A stretch of 64,000 nucleotides of DNA, taken from the NCBI GenBank assembly GCA_944320945.1, contig CALUJK010000018.1:1-64000 (forward strand). The letters are read 5' to 3'. Every line of letters starts with the position of its first letter. The stretch's first letter is position 1. Positions 27,260 to 37,232 of this stretch are shown one piece after another. Made by a program: the position numbers and the translations under genes. This DNA is from an uncultured Bacteroides sp. (GTDB lineage Bacteria > Bacteroidota > Bacteroidia > Bacteroidales > Bacteroidaceae). The notes below the pieces were generated by a model. That model saw only the letters and a program-made list of their open reading frames with translations. It had not been told where the DNA came from and did not search any database.

Positions 27260-28159
27260 TTACAAAAGAGAGGAATGAACATACGATAATATCTCCGTCT
27301 CCTCATCAGGATGAAACCAACGAATATCGGCATCACGCTTGAACCACGTCATTTGTTTGCGGGAATATATACGGGAATTCTGCTTAATCTTTTCGATGGC
27401 AAAAGGCAGCGTCCATGTGCCGTCCAAATACTGAAAAAGTTCTTTATAACCTACGGTATTTAAGGAGTTGTAGGACTTATGGGGATATACCCGACGGGCC
27501 TCCTCTAACAATCCGTCGGCCATCATCTGATCTACACGGTTATTAATACGCTCATACAGTTCCTCACGCGGACGGGTCAGCCCCACCTTCAAAATGCGGA
27601 AAGGACGTTGTTTCTTCTCACGAGTACGGAAAGAGGTATAGGTACGCCCGGTCATGTAACAAATTTCAAGGGCATGAATAACACGTTTTGGATTTTTCAA
27701 GTCGACAATGCGGTAATACTCCGGGTCGAGCAAACGGAGTTCCGCACAAAGATGTTCCAATCCCTCGGTCTCATACTTATGCAACATCAGTTGGCGGGTT
27801 TCAGCATCTACTGTGGGAATATCGTCAATGCCCTGGCAGACGGCATCAATGTACATCATGGATCCGCCGGTCAACAATACGGTATCGTGCGTCTGAAAAA
27901 GGGTTTCAAGCAACTTCAGCACTTCAGCCTCATACTGTGCAGCACTGTAATAATCAGTCAGTCCCAATGTACCCACAAAATAGTGCTTCACCCGCGCAAG
28001 CTGTTCAGGAGTAGGAGCGGCAGTGCCTATCTTCAAGTCGCGATAGAGTTGTCTGGAATCCGCAGAAAGAATGCATGTGTGAAGTTGTTCCGCCAGGCGC
28101 AAACTAAGTTCGGTCTTGCCCACACCTGTAGGGCCGATAAGAACAATAAGGGTACTCAT
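27260..28159 (-). CDS. miaA: tRNA dimethylallyltransferase
   Basis: From the start at 28159 the protein has 299 aa, the normal MiaA size. It adds a dimethylallyl group to A37 of tRNAs reading codons that begin with U. The P-loop [11 protein letters not shown] follows directly after the start (IVLIGPTG), then [30 protein letters not shown] and the insert with KQMTWFKRD. An upstream ATG at 28210 would add 17 residues encoded within a hairpin and not typical of MiaA, so I chose 28159. It is the last gene of the lipid A operon, separated from the previous one by an inverted repeat. Confidence 0.95.
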   Translation of the reverse strand: MSTLIVLIGPTGVGKTELSLRLAEQLHTCILSADSRQLYRDLKIGTAAPTPEQLARVKHYFVGTLGLTDYYSAAQYEAEVLKLLETLFQTHDTVLLTGGSMMYIDAVCQGIDDIPTVDAETRQLMLHKYETEGLEHLCAELRLLDPEYYRIVDLKNPKRVIHALEICYMTGRTYTSFRTREKKQRPFRILKVGLTRPREELYERINNRVDQMMADGLLEEARRVYPHKSYNSLNTVGYKELFQYLDGTWTLPFAIEKIKQNSRIYSRKQMTWFKRDADIRWFHPDEETEILSYVHSSLL

Positions 28160-28180
28160 GAAGGGAAAAGGATTAAAAGA

Positions 28181-28233
28181 TTGAGGCTGTACCAAAAGAA
28201 TGATAGTCAAAAATCATTTTGACGCAGCCTCAA
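28181..28233. repeat. GAGGCTG...TCAAAA inverted repeat before miaA
   Basis: TTGAGGCTG near 28181 and CAGCCTCAA ending at 28233 form the base of an imperfect hairpin with inner CAAAA/TTTTG pairing. It lies within the operon between the pRiA4b-type gene and miaA, so it could reduce read-through into miaA. Similar repeats occur at 70-102 and 57087-57203. Confidence 0.6.
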
Positions 28234-28238
28234 CTCAT

Positions 28239-28802
28239 TTAATATCTGTCTTCGTCGTAAGGATTTCCGCCGCTTCCTTCGTCTAATCCGCCGAATCCGT
28301 CACGGTCAAAGTCTTCCAAATCGAAATCCTGGTCGCCGTAGAAATTCTCGTCCAAGTCAATAGCTGCATTGTTCTTAGCTTCAAACTCGTCAAAATCTAC
28401 TGTCTGTGCAGGAGCCTCACCGGACTTTTTGGTACACTTGGCACCCGTCATATCCTTACCCGTGATAATCTCGGACAGTTCGATAAAGAAGCAACGTTCC
28501 GTCATATAATCGAACACGTAAATAAGCTTCTGTTTTTCATCCTCTACCAGCTCGTCGATGTGAGTGTCTTTCATTACCCAGCTGTCTATCTCGGAATTAT
28601 CATCCATCTCTTCAAGGGTAATTTCTTTCTCTTTCTCCCAATCTTCGTCACAGATAAAGAAAGAAGTCATTTGATCGTCTTTATATCCCACCGACTTCAA
28701 TATCGCCTCGTGGAAATCATAGAACGTAGCTTCCGGGGAAATCTGTATTTCTCTAACAAAGTCATCTACTTCATCAGAAATAAGAGTAAATCTATAAATC
28801 AT
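28239..28802 (-). CDS. Plasmid pRiA4b ORF-3-like family protein
   Basis: A 187-aa protein of the IS1096/pRiA4b ORF-3-like fold. The first about 115 residues carry the family pattern (MIYRFTLISDEVDDFVREI, FYDFHEAILKSVGY, LIYVFDYM...CFFIEL). The last 60 are strongly acidic (Asp, Glu, Gly rich; ENFYGDQDFDLEDFDRDGFG). Despite the family name there is no transposon here: it is a stable member of the Bacteroides lpx-miaA operon, 20 nt after lpxA. The function is unknown. The acidic tail may be disordered and bind a basic partner. Confidence 0.75.
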   Translation of the reverse strand: MIYRFTLISDEVDDFVREIQISPEATFYDFHEAILKSVGYKDDQMTSFFICDEDWEKEKEITLEEMDDNSEIDSWVMKDTHIDELVEDEKQKLIYVFDYMTERCFFIELSEIITGKDMTGAKCTKKSGEAPAQTVDFDEFEAKNNAAIDLDENFYGDQDFDLEDFDRDGFGGLDEGSGGNPYDEDRY

Positions 28803-28822
28803 GTTATTACTTGGTTTATTGT

Positions 28823-29596
28823 TTATTTGCCCGGAATAATACCTCGTTCCGAACCTTTAATAAAGTTGACAATATAGCTGATTTCGGGCGTCATTTCCAT
28901 TTCATCTTCTATCTTCTTGAGCGCGTCTGTCGTATTCAGCCCGCTTTGATAAATCAGGCGATAGGCGTTGTGAATCGCTTCAATCGTCTCGTTGGAGAAA
29001 CCTCGCCGTCTCAATCCCACAATATTTATTCCCGCATAACAGGTCGGTTCACGTCCGGCAATAATATAAGGAGGAATATCTTTACTGAAACGACACCCGC
29101 CTTGTATCATGCCGTATCCACCCACACGGCAGAACTGGTGCATCAACACCCCACCGCTAATGATGGAATAATCGTCAATGATAATCTCGCCGGCCATCTT
29201 GGTACTATTTCCTATGATGCACCCGTTACCCACCAAAGCGTCGTGTGCCACATGCACGCCTTCCATCAACAGATTGTTGTTACCTACAATTGTACGTCCT
29301 TTGGCAGCCGTTCCACGGTTAATAGTAACATTTTCACGTATCAGATTATTATCACCCACCTCAGCGGTTGTATCTTCACCTTTGAACTTCAAGTCTTGAG
29401 GAATAGCTCCGATAACTGCTCCGGGGAAAATAGTATTGCCATTGCCGATACGCGAGCCATACAAGATATTGACATTGGGCATAATCTTATTGTTGTCGCC
29501 TATCACAACGTTCTTATCGATAAACACAAAAGGAGCAATTTCTACATTTTCCCCAATTTTAGCTTCAGGATGAATATACGCTAAAGGACTAATCAT
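28823..29596 (-). CDS. lpxA: Acyl-ACP:UDP-N-acetylglucosamine O-acyltransferase
   Basis: This 257-aa enzyme starts lipid A synthesis by moving a hydroxyacyl chain onto the 3-OH of UDP-GlcNAc. The N-terminal two thirds are hexapeptide repeats (IHPEAKIGENVEI, IGDNNKIMPNVNI) forming a left-handed beta-helix. The catalytic His is H118 in GVHVAHDA. The C-terminal helical domain contains IVGLRRRGFS and ends with the GIIPGK stretch. It follows lpxC-fabZ after about 96 nt containing an inverted repeat. Confidence 0.96.
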   Translation of the reverse strand: MISPLAYIHPEAKIGENVEIAPFVFIDKNVVIGDNNKIMPNVNILYGSRIGNGNTIFPGAVIGAIPQDLKFKGEDTTAEVGDNNLIRENVTINRGTAAKGRTIVGNNNLLMEGVHVAHDALVGNGCIIGNSTKMAGEIIIDDYSIISGGVLMHQFCRVGGYGMIQGGCRFSKDIPPYIIAGREPTCYAGINIVGLRRRGFSNETIEAIHNAYRLIYQSGLNTTDALKKIEDEMEMTPEISYIVNFIKGSERGIIPGK

Positions 29597-29615
29597 GTTT
29601 TAATGAAGGATGAAG

Positions 29616-29679
29616 AACGAAAAATGAAGAATACCCACATATACAATACTGTTCTATGAATAATTCTTCATTTCTCGTT
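29616..29679. repeat. Inverted repeat of the AATGAAGAAT type between lpxC-fabZ and lpxA
   Basis: Left arm 29616-29632 (AACGAAAAATGAAGAAT) pairs with 29663-29679 with one mismatch, over a loop of 30 nt. Related ATTCTTCATT sequences also precede the GSCFA gene near 49660. It could attenuate or stabilise the lpx transcript. Confidence 0.5.
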
Positions 29680-29692
29680 ATTGATTATTAAA

Positions 29693-31078
29693 TTATTTAT
29701 TTTTTACTATCTGTGCCATAAACTCGGCCTCACAAACCACTTTTTCACCCACAAAGATGTAACCTTTCATAGTAGAAATACCACGTCGGATAGGAGCCAA
29801 CAACTCCACACGGAATATCAGCGTATCGCCGGGCACAACTTTCTGCCGAAACTTCACACCATCTATTTTCATGAAATAAGTAGAATAGCGCTCCGGTTCA
29901 TCAACAGAATTCAACACAAGCAAGCCGCCGACCTGAGCCATGGCTTCTATCTGCAAAACACCCGGCATTACCGGCTCTTGCGGGAAATGTCCTTGGAAGA
30001 AAGGTTCATTGCTTGTGACATTCTTTAGGCCCACAATGTAATTGGCACCAATCTCTATGACCTTATCCACCAATTGGAACGGATAGCGATGAGGCAACAA
30101 CTCACGTATACGATTCACGTCCATAATGGGAGGACGATTGCAATCGTAAGTAGGAGCCTGTATCTCATGCAGGCGAATTTCCTTACGCATCTGGCGGGCA
30201 AACTTATTATTAATGGTGTGTCCCGGCCGGGTGGCAATGATACGTCCCTTGATGGGCTTACCTATCAGCGCCATATCTCCAATCACATCCAGCAGTTTGT
30301 GACGTGCACATTCGTTAGGCCACACCAAAGGCTTATGATTAATGTATCCCAAATGTTTGGCGTCCATGTGAGGAACTCCCATCACATCGGCCAACTTATC
30401 AAAGTTTTCTTGAGACATTTCACGTTCATAGATAACAATCGCGTTATCCAAATCGCCCCCTTTGATTAGACCGGCCTGCAACAGAGGTTCTATTTCGCGA
30501 ACAAAAACAAACGTACGGCTGGCAGCTATTTCTTCTTTAAACTTCGCCATATCCTCCAACGTAGCAAACTGGTTGGGGACGATATTAGAATCGTAAGACA
30601 CCAATACGTTCAGGCTGAAATTCTCATCCGGCAGAACGACAATAGACGAGCCTGTCTGTTCGTCACGGAATTCTATTTTCGACTTGATTATATAGAAGTC
30701 CTTGACAGCGTTCTGCTCTACAATTCCTACTCTCTCTATTTCGTTAACATAATATTGGGCGCTGCCATCCAAGATGGGGAACTCAGGTCCGTTTACTTGT
30801 ATCAGGCAATTGTCTATGCCCAATGCATAGAGAGCAGCCATACCATGTTCCACCGTACTCACTTTCACACCATTTTGAGAAAGAACAGTGCCACGGGTTG
30901 TCTCCACCACGTTATCAGCCACGGCTTCTATTACAGGCTGCCCGTCGATATCGGTACGCTGTATTTTATAACCGTGATTATCCGGCGCCGGATTAAAAGT
31001 AACGGTCAGGTCGAGACCTGTATGAAGCCCCTTACCTCTCAGTGAGAAGCTTTCTTTCAGCGTCTTTTGTTTCAACAT
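29693..31078 (-). CDS. lpxC-fabZ: Bifunctional LpxC deacetylase / FabZ dehydratase
   Basis: The 461-aa protein fuses two enzymes, as in other Bacteroidota. Residues 1 to about 305 are LpxC, which removes the acetyl group from UDP-3-O-acyl-GlcNAc; zinc-ligand regions are STVEHGMAAL and RPGHTINNKF. Residues about 315-461 are FabZ, the 3-hydroxyacyl-ACP dehydratase of fatty acid synthesis, with LPHRYPFQLVDKV (catalytic His) and GHFPQEPVMPGVLQIEAMAQ (catalytic Glu). The two activities compete for the hydroxyacyl pool in one polypeptide. It starts 5 nt after the lpxD stop. Confidence 0.96.
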   Translation of the reverse strand: MLKQKTLKESFSLRGKGLHTGLDLTVTFNPAPDNHGYKIQRTDIDGQPVIEAVADNVVETTRGTVLSQNGVKVSTVEHGMAALYALGIDNCLIQVNGPEFPILDGSAQYYVNEIERVGIVEQNAVKDFYIIKSKIEFRDEQTGSSIVVLPDENFSLNVLVSYDSNIVPNQFATLEDMAKFKEEIAASRTFVFVREIEPLLQAGLIKGGDLDNAIVIYEREMSQENFDKLADVMGVPHMDAKHLGYINHKPLVWPNECARHKLLDVIGDMALIGKPIKGRIIATRPGHTINNKFARQMRKEIRLHEIQAPTYDCNRPPIMDVNRIRELLPHRYPFQLVDKVIEIGANYIVGLKNVTSNEPFFQGHFPQEPVMPGVLQIEAMAQVGGLLVLNSVDEPERYSTYFMKIDGVKFRQKVVPGDTLIFRVELLAPIRRGISTMKGYIFVGEKVVCEAEFMAQIVKNK

Positions 31079-31083
31079 GGATT

Positions 31084-32130
31084 CTATTCTGATTTTTTTA
31101 ATTGTTGTTTCAGTTCATTCAATTCTTTGCGCAAAGCACTCAATTCAAAATACATATCCGGTAATTTGCGTATAATGGCCTGCGAACGGAAGAAAGCTTT
31201 TTCCTCCATAGGCGGCGCGCCGATAAGACGTTGCCCGCTTTTCACACTGCTAGGCACACCGGACTGGGCACCAAACACTACTTTATCGCCGATATGGATA
31301 TGTCCCGATATGCCTACCTGCCCACCAAACATACACCACTCTCCCACTTTCGTAGAACCGGCAATACCCACTTGAGAAGCCATTACCGTATGCGAACCAA
31401 TTTCATCATTATGTGCTATCTGTATCAGATTATCCAGCTTGACTCCGCGGTGAATAATGGTAGCGCCCATCGTTGCACGGTCTATACACGTATTGGCACC
31501 TACCTCGACATCATCCTCCAGAACAACGATACCTATCTGTGGAATCTTCTCGTAACCTTCGGGAGTCGGAGCAAATCCAAATCCATCTGCACCGATGACA
31601 CTTCCCGCATGCAGGATACATCTGTTACCGATGCGGCAATCGTGATAAATGGTTACATTGGCATAGATGATACAATCATTACCCACTTTAGCCCCCGCTT
31701 CAATAGTGACATGAGGATGAACCACAGTATTGTCACCTATCTCCACATGTTCACCGATGCAGGCAAACGGAGCGATGTAAACATCTTTTCCGATTTTTGC
31801 TGTTTTTGCCACTGATGCCAGCGAATCAATGCCCATCTGTTTCGGACGACTTTCTTCATAAAGAGTCATCAGTTTTGCCAGACTTTCGTAAGCATTGTCC
31901 ACTTTTATGAGTGTAGCGTTTATGTCATGTTCAGGAATGAAGTCTTTGTTCACCAATATGATACTTGCCTGTGTATCGTAAATATAATGCGTATATTTCG
32001 GGTTGGCAAGGAAAGTAAGTGAACCGGGTATACCTTCTTCTATTTTGGCAAAAGTATGCACGGTGACATTCTCGTCTCCGACAACCTCACCCTGTATAAA
32101 TGTTGCAATTTGTTTAGCGGTAAACTCCAT
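31084..32130 (-). CDS. lpxD: UDP-3-O-acylglucosamine N-acyltransferase
   Basis: Third enzyme of lipid A synthesis, 348 aa from the chosen start. The N-terminal uridine-binding domain ([12 protein letters not shown] to about 100) precedes hexapeptide repeats ([35 protein letters not shown]). Catalytic-type histidines lie in [17 protein letters not shown]. The C-terminal helix [13 protein letters not shown] helps trimerisation. The ATG at 32130 matches the family N-terminus; an in-frame ATG at 32163 adds 11 unlikely residues. It follows the HD-hydrolase gene in the same operon. Confidence 0.95.
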   Translation of the reverse strand: MEFTAKQIATFIQGEVVGDENVTVHTFAKIEEGIPGSLTFLANPKYTHYIYDTQASIILVNKDFIPEHDINATLIKVDNAYESLAKLMTLYEESRPKQMGIDSLASVAKTAKIGKDVYIAPFACIGEHVEIGDNTVVHPHVTIEAGAKVGNDCIIYANVTIYHDCRIGNRCILHAGSVIGADGFGFAPTPEGYEKIPQIGIVVLEDDVEVGANTCIDRATMGATIIHRGVKLDNLIQIAHNDEIGSHTVMASQVGIAGSTKVGEWCMFGGQVGISGHIHIGDKVVFGAQSGVPSSVKSGQRLIGAPPMEEKAFFRSQAIIRKLPDMYFELSALRKELNELKQQLKKSE

Positions 32131-32213
32131 ATCTATATAGTTATTACATGTTTTATGCCACAAATAACGGATTTTTTTTTTATATATCCTATATTGTTGT
32201 GAATATTTTCCGT

Positions 32214-33443
32214 TTATTCATGCAATCGCCAATAGCAGAGATAGTATTTTTTGACTTTCTTGGACAAAAGCGAGATATTAAGCATATCCGATGCTTCTGC
32301 GATGTTCTTCGTACTTCCATCGTTGTAAAGTATATCAATACTGTCATCTGCCGGATTGTACATATTCTTCTCGATGCTGGGGGTAGAGATGAAGTATCTC
32401 GCTTCGGGGAGGGATATATCCAATTGCTTACTGATGCGCAAAGTTAATTCTTTTTTCCGTTCCTCACTCACTGGTGTAGTAGAAATTTCCACTTTAAAGA
32501 GCTTACGGTTCACCATACCGGTGCTCAGCATAGCCAATACCTTGTCCGGATGACCGGTCCACACCTTCAAGGCAGTCCAGATGTCATTATCGTCCAGACG
32601 GATAAAGTTCTCCAGGCATTCCGGGTCTTTATAGAACTGCTCACGGTCGATATCCCGATACAGGAAGAAGCGCAAAGCCGGCGATGCGAACAGTTCCACG
32701 CCCTGTCCCGCCAGTTCCTTTGCACGCAGCAGGGCGCCAATAAGCATCCGTTCGTATGCCACGGAAGTCTTATGTAAATAAACCTGCCAATACATCAGCC
32801 GACGGGCCATCAGGAAGTTTTCAATGGAATAGATACCTTTGGCCTCCACCACCAACTGGTCATCCTTTACGTCAAGCATCTTGATGATGCGTGCCGAGCC
32901 AATATTTCCTTCGGTAACTCCCGTATAGAAACTGTCTCGCCGCAAGTAGTCCAGCCGGTCCATATCAAGCTGCCCGCTAACCAGTTGATGCAGGAAACGT
33001 TTCGGATATTCGTCTTTGAATATGGATATGGCCAACGTCAGTTGCCCGTTCATCTCGTGGTTGATACGTTCCATCAGCATCAGTGAGATGTCTTCATGAG
33101 ACACACCGCGCACAATGGTATCTTCCAATACGTGCGAAAAAGGTCCGTGCCCAATATCGTGCAGCAAGATGGCAGCCTGCACGGCCTCAGCCTCACTGTC
33201 GAAGATGAAGTTTCCTTTGGCCGTGAGGTGCTGTATAGCCTCACTCATCAAGTAAAAAGCCCCCAATGAGTGTTGAAAACGCGTGTGCTGCGCACCGGGA
33301 TAGACCACTGACGACAACCCCAACTGTTTGATACGCGTCAGGCGTTGCAGCAGCGGATGGCATATCAGGTTGTATAGCAGCCCTTTCGGGATATTGATAA
33401 ACCCGAACACAGGGTCGTTAATAATTTTCCGTTCGTAAGACAT
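32214..33443 (-). CDS. HD-domain phosphohydrolase
   Basis: The protein has 409 aa from the start [10 protein letters not shown]. An HD metal-dependent phosphohydrolase domain covers roughly residues 45-200: [13 protein letters not shown] holds the first His, [18 protein letters not shown] sequence the HD pair at 95-96, and [16 protein letters not shown] the last Asp. The family resembles dNTP triphosphohydrolases and (p)ppGpp-type enzymes, but its substrate is unknown. I chose 33443 over the in-frame ATG at 33497 because the strong promoter (-7 at 33467-33474) lies between them. It heads the lpxD/lpxC-fabZ/lpxA/miaA operon. Confidence 0.9.
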   Translation of the reverse strand: MSYERKIINDPVFGFINIPKGLLYNLICHPLLQRLTRIKQLGLSSVVYPGAQHTRFQHSLGAFYLMSEAIQHLTAKGNFIFDSEAEAVQAAILLHDIGHGPFSHVLEDTIVRGVSHEDISLMLMERINHEMNGQLTLAISIFKDEYPKRFLHQLVSGQLDMDRLDYLRRDSFYTGVTEGNIGSARIIKMLDVKDDQLVVEAKGIYSIENFLMARRLMYWQVYLHKTSVAYERMLIGALLRAKELAGQGVELFASPALRFFLYRDIDREQFYKDPECLENFIRLDDNDIWTALKVWTGHPDKVLAMLSTGMVNRKLFKVEISTTPVSEERKKELTLRISKQLDISLPEARYFISTPSIEKNMYNPADDSIDILYNDGSTKNIAEASDMLNISLLSKKVKKYYLCYWRLHE

Positions 33444-33466
33444 GGATTTTACGCTGATTTCGTCCG

Positions 33467-33498
33467 CAAAAGTACATGATTTTCGGGACATGCACAAA
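33467..33498 (-). promoter_or_regulatory. Promoter of the HD hydrolase-lpx-miaA operon
   Basis: On the minus strand, TTTG at 33495-33498 and TACTTTTG at 33467-33474 are exactly 20 nt apart, a full match to the Bacteroides consensus. It lies just upstream of the 33443 start and so supports that start. Confidence 0.75.
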
Positions 33499-33591
33499 AT
33501 ACAGCGAATTTATCCCTTTGAACCTTGTTTCATGAGGAAAGTTCTCTCAAGAAACATCTCACCTACCCTGACAAGATACAGTTTGTACAGA

Positions 33592-33740
33592 TACATTACT
33601 TTATAGAAAAACATCCCTATCCCCCCTCAGGAGGTACTCTGACGTGGCTTTGTTCCGAAGCCTTTCGGAACACGAACCAAAGCCTTTCGGAACGCGTTCG
33701 AAAGGGCTTGGAAACACGAACCAAAGGGCTTCGGAGCAAA
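33592..33740 (+). repeat. Dispersed palindromic element, copy B
   Basis: The core (33649-33740, 92 nt) has ends TTTGTTCCGAAG and the inverse CTTCGGAGCAAA. The inside differs from copies A and C: ACCAAAGCCTTTCGGAAC replaces the AAGTTAACTT segment. The leader from 33592 reads TTTGTACAGATACATTACTT and contains CCCCCCTCAGGAGGTACTCT before the core. It occupies much of the 33498-33860 gap between the lpx operon promoter and susC. Confidence 0.8.
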
Positions 33741-33909
33741 CGGCCTACAATACTACCCATTTATTGTATCGATATTTCATTGTTCATAAGTCCAAACCGC
33801 ATTGCTGGAATACATAAAGGATGACAAGCCACCCGGCAATGAAATTACATTGTAATCTCCATGCACAGATTTGTAACAGTTGCGTCACGTCATAGAAATA
33901 CGCTTGCCG

Positions 33910-33917
33910 TTCCTTTG
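33910..33917 (+). promoter_or_regulatory. Possible -7 box of susC
   Basis: TTCCTTTG followed by CAGCC resembles the Bacteroides -7 box except for T instead of A at the second base. It would place transcription start near 33925, after the first in-frame ATG at 33861, and favour a later start codon. Confidence 0.4.
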
Positions 33918-34013
33918 CAGCCGAAAAAAAATAGTTTTAATCTCAAAAAAACAGTTAACATAAAAAAAGGAATCATCGAGAAAGTCTTGCCAAAACCATC
34001 ATTCTTTAAAAAG

Positions 34014-37000
34014 ATGGTGTGCTTCTTTCTGATTGTTTTTTGTTCGGTTGCAGGTTTTGCCGTCAATGACAAAAAGGTCGTAACGGGCAAAGTGTTGGAC
34101 CGAACCGGAATAGGAATGCCGGGTGTAACAGTTGTATTGAAGAATAAAGCCGGCAGCGGTGCCATTACGGACATCGATGGTAATTTCTCTATCAGCGTGG
34201 AGGACATGCAGAATGCCACACTGATTTTCTCATTCGTAGGTTTCCAAACGCATGAAATCACCTTAAAAGGCAACAACAATCTGGTTGTCGATATGGAAGA
34301 AGATGTAAAGGCGCTGGATGAAGTCGTAGTGACTGCCTTAGGTATCAAGCGCGACAAGAAATCACTGGGATATGCACAACAGGCTGTTGAGGGTGACGAC
34401 ATGAACGTGGGTAACGATGCCAACGTGCTGAATAAACTGGCCGGGAAGGTGGCCGGTGTACAAATGATTGCCGGGAACTCGGGTGCCGGTTCATCCACCC
34501 GCGTGGTCATCCGCGGAGAATCTTCTTTCTCCAACGGCAACCAGCCGCTGTTCGTGGTGGACGGAGTGCCTATTAATAATAATGTATATACCAATCTGGC
34601 CGGAACATCGCAAGACATCGACTACGGTAACGGTGCCGGCGAACTGAATGCCGACGACATCGAAAGCATTTCGGTGCTGAAAGGTGCAAATGCCGCTGCC
34701 TTGTATGGTTCGCGTGCAGCCAACGGTGTCGTGCTGATAACCACCAAATCCGGAAAAACAAAAGACAAGTTCCAAATCGCGGTCAACTCCACAACCACTT
34801 TCGAGACTGTAGCCCGTTTGCCCAAATATCAGAACAGCTACAGCCAGGGATTGGACGGTGTATTTGAGTATTGGGACGGTAATAACGGACACGGCACGCA
34901 GGACCATCAGGACATGAGCTGGGGTCGTCCGTTGGACGGTAGTCTGGTACCACAGTTTGATTCTCCATCCATCGGTGCGGACGGCACTGTGTACAGAGGT
35001 GGTGATGTGTTGGGCCGTAACGGTGCCGCCATCGAAGCAACGCCGTTGATAGCACATCCGGACAACGTGCGTGACTTCTTTGAAACCGGTATCACATACA
35101 GCAACAACATTGCCCTAAGTGCCAGCAACGACAAAGGAAGTTTCCGTCTCTCCTACACCAATCTGAAGAGTAACGGCGTCTTGCCGAATGTAGACCTACG
35201 CCGCAACACCATCAGCCTGAACAGCGGATATAATTTCACTGACAAATTCTCGGCCAAAGCTACCGTGACTTACATCAATGCAGCCAGCAGCAACCGTCCC
35301 AGCATGGGATATGGTTCGGAAAACCCGATGTACACCTTTACCTGGTTTGGCCGTCAGGTAGACATCAACAGCCTGCGCGAATATTGGCAACGCGGCTACG
35401 AAGGGGTACAGCAGTTTCACTTCAACTCCGGATGGAATGACAACCCGTTCTTCACCATGTACGAGAACACCAACGGATATGACAAGAACCGTATGTATGG
35501 CAACGTTTCACTGGAATACAAATTCCTACCTAACCTGAAACTGACCGCCCGCAGCGGTATCGACTTCTATCATGACTTGCGCGAGTCCAAGCGTGCATAC
35601 AGCTCGCAGAGCTTCCCCACGGGTGCCTACAAACGCGAGAACGTCTTCTTCTCCGAATGGAACACGGATGTACTGTTGCAGTGGAACCAGACTTTCAAAG
35701 AAATCTGGCGCGTGGACTTAGCCGCAGGTGCCAATGCCATGATACAGAAGAACTCCTACGACTATGCTTTTGCCAACGGTCTCTCCATTCCGGGCGTGTA
35801 CAATCTGGGAAATGCTTCTTCGGAAGTAGACGTCACCCAAATCAGTTCGAAGAAACGCATCAACAGCATCTTGTTCACCGGACAATTGTCCTACAAAGAC
35901 TTCATCTACCTCAACGTAACGGCACGTAATGACTGGTCCAGTTCGCTCACCCGCACTGACGGAACGGGAAACAACTCGTATTTCTATCCCTCCATATCAA
36001 CCAGCATCATTCTGAGTGACATATTCGAACTGCCCAAGAGTATTACTTACTGGTCTTTGCGAGGTGGGTATGCCGAAGTGGGTAGCGATACCGACCCTTA
36101 CCGATTGGAAAACACCTATTCTTACAGCAACTCCTACGGCACAGAGTCGGGCGTAACGATGCCTTCCACATTGGCCAATACGGAGTTGAAGCCCGAACGG
36201 ATGCGCTCATACGAAGTAGGAACCGACTTTCGCATGTTCGACAACCGACTTGGATTGGATTTGACTTACTATAACACACTGAACTCAAACCAAATCGTAC
36301 AGATTCCTATCTCCGCCACTTCCGGTTACTCTTCCCGCTACATCAATGCCGGTAAGATTCGCAACTACGGTTTCGAAGCTACGCTGTCTTACACTCCGGT
36401 ACGCACCCAAAGCGGTTTCCAGTGGGACGGTACCATCAACTTCTCTATGAACAAAAGCCGTGTAGAGGAAATCAGCGATGAATACGACCAGTACGTTTAC
36501 TCCTACGCTGCCATCTATTCGGACGAAGATGCCCGTGTGTATGCCATTGCCCGCGAAGGAGAAGCCATGGGTAACCTCTACGGTACCGGACTGAGCCACA
36601 CAGAAGATGGCAAACTGATTGTGGACGAGACAGGATTGCCCGTGGCAGACCCCACTCTGGTGGAACTGGGTAACTACAATCCGGACTTTATCATGGGATT
36701 CTACAACAAATTCACGTATAAAGGTTTCTCACTCGACTTCCTGATAGACTGGCACCAAGGCGGTATCTTTGTTTCGCGTACATACGGCATGGGGATGGAG
36801 TCCGGCGTACTGAAAGATACCGAATACCGCGTGCAGGAAGGCATGGTGATTGACGGTGTCGTGTGGGACGAAGGAACAAATTCATACGTACAGAACACCA
36901 CACCGGTCAGCCCGCGCGACTACTACCGCAACCTGTACAGACGCTATCACGAAACACAGTGTACTTTCAGCGCCACCTACGTGAAACTGCGCGAAGTGAA

Positions 37001-37220
37001 ACTGGGTTACCAATTCCCAAGCAAATGGTTTGCCAAGACACCCATCAAGAACTTGGGCCTCTCACTGGTAGGACGTAACCTCTTTATGTGGACAAAAGGA
37101 CAAGATTATGTAGATCCCGAATCCATCGCCTACGAAGGCGGAACGGTGACGCCGGGTGTAGAAGAAATGGCCTACCCGTCCACCAGAAGCATCGGTTTTA
37201 ATGTCAACATAACCTTTTAA
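34014..37220 (+). CDS. SusC-like TonB-dependent outer-membrane transporter
   Basis: About 1068 aa from the chosen start. It begins with a signal peptide (MVCFFLIVFCSVAGFA), a carboxypeptidase-regulatory-like domain (VTGKVLDRTGIGMPGVTVVL...DIDGNFSI), a TonB box/plug region (LDEVVVTALGIKRDKKSLGY, SVLKGANAAALYGSRAANGV) and a long beta-barrel ending in an aromatic residue (NVNITF). These transporters work with a SusD lipoprotein to import oligomers across the outer membrane. An ATG at 33861 is in frame but lies upstream of a likely promoter and gives a poor N-terminus; a non-ATG start near 33959 is another option. It is followed by susD after 12 nt. The substrate is unknown. Confidence 0.93.
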   Translation: MVCFFLIVFCSVAGFAVNDKKVVTGKVLDRTGIGMPGVTVVLKNKAGSGAITDIDGNFSISVEDMQNATLIFSFVGFQTHEITLKGNNNLVVDMEEDVKALDEVVVTALGIKRDKKSLGYAQQAVEGDDMNVGNDANVLNKLAGKVAGVQMIAGNSGAGSSTRVVIRGESSFSNGNQPLFVVDGVPINNNVYTNLAGTSQDIDYGNGAGELNADDIESISVLKGANAAALYGSRAANGVVLITTKSGKTKDKFQIAVNSTTTFETVARLPKYQNSYSQGLDGVFEYWDGNNGHGTQDHQDMSWGRPLDGSLVPQFDSPSIGADGTVYRGGDVLGRNGAAIEATPLIAHPDNVRDFFETGITYSNNIALSASNDKGSFRLSYTNLKSNGVLPNVDLRRNTISLNSGYNFTDKFSAKATVTYINAASSNRPSMGYGSENPMYTFTWFGRQVDINSLREYWQRGYEGVQQFHFNSGWNDNPFFTMYENTNGYDKNRMYGNVSLEYKFLPNLKLTARSGIDFYHDLRESKRAYSSQSFPTGAYKRENVFFSEWNTDVLLQWNQTFKEIWRVDLAAGANAMIQKNSYDYAFANGLSIPGVYNLGNASSEVDVTQISSKKRINSILFTGQLSYKDFIYLNVTARNDWSSSLTRTDGTGNNSYFYPSISTSIILSDIFELPKSITYWSLRGGYAEVGSDTDPYRLENTYSYSNSYGTESGVTMPSTLANTELKPERMRSYEVGTDFRMFDNRLGLDLTYYNTLNSNQIVQIPISATSGYSSRYINAGKIRNYGFEATLSYTPVRTQSGFQWDGTINFSMNKSRVEEISDEYDQYVYSYAAIYSDEDARVYAIAREGEAMGNLYGTGLSHTEDGKLIVDETGLPVADPTLVELGNYNPDFIMGFYNKFTYKGFSLDFLIDWHQGGIFVSRTYGMGMESGVLKDTEYRVQEGMVIDGVVWDEGTNSYVQNTTPVSPRDYYRNLYRRYHETQCTFSATYVKLREVKLGYQFPSKWFAKTPIKNLGLSLVGRNLFMWTKGQDYVDPESIAYEGGTVTPGVEEMAYPSTRSIGFNVNITF

Positions 37221-37232
37221 AAACTCAAGAAC

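Noticed and set aside
28160..28210. Extended MiaA N-terminus from ATG at 28210
   Set aside because: The extra 17 residues are encoded in a hairpin and precede the normal MiaA start near the P-loop.
28239..28802. Mobile element, because of the IS1096/pRiA4b-like family name
   Set aside because: No transposase or terminal repeats frame the gene; it is embedded in a core lipid A operon.
33861..34013. Extended SusC N-terminus from ATG at 33861
   Set aside because: A likely -7 box lies downstream of this ATG, and the added residues separate the signal peptide from the start.
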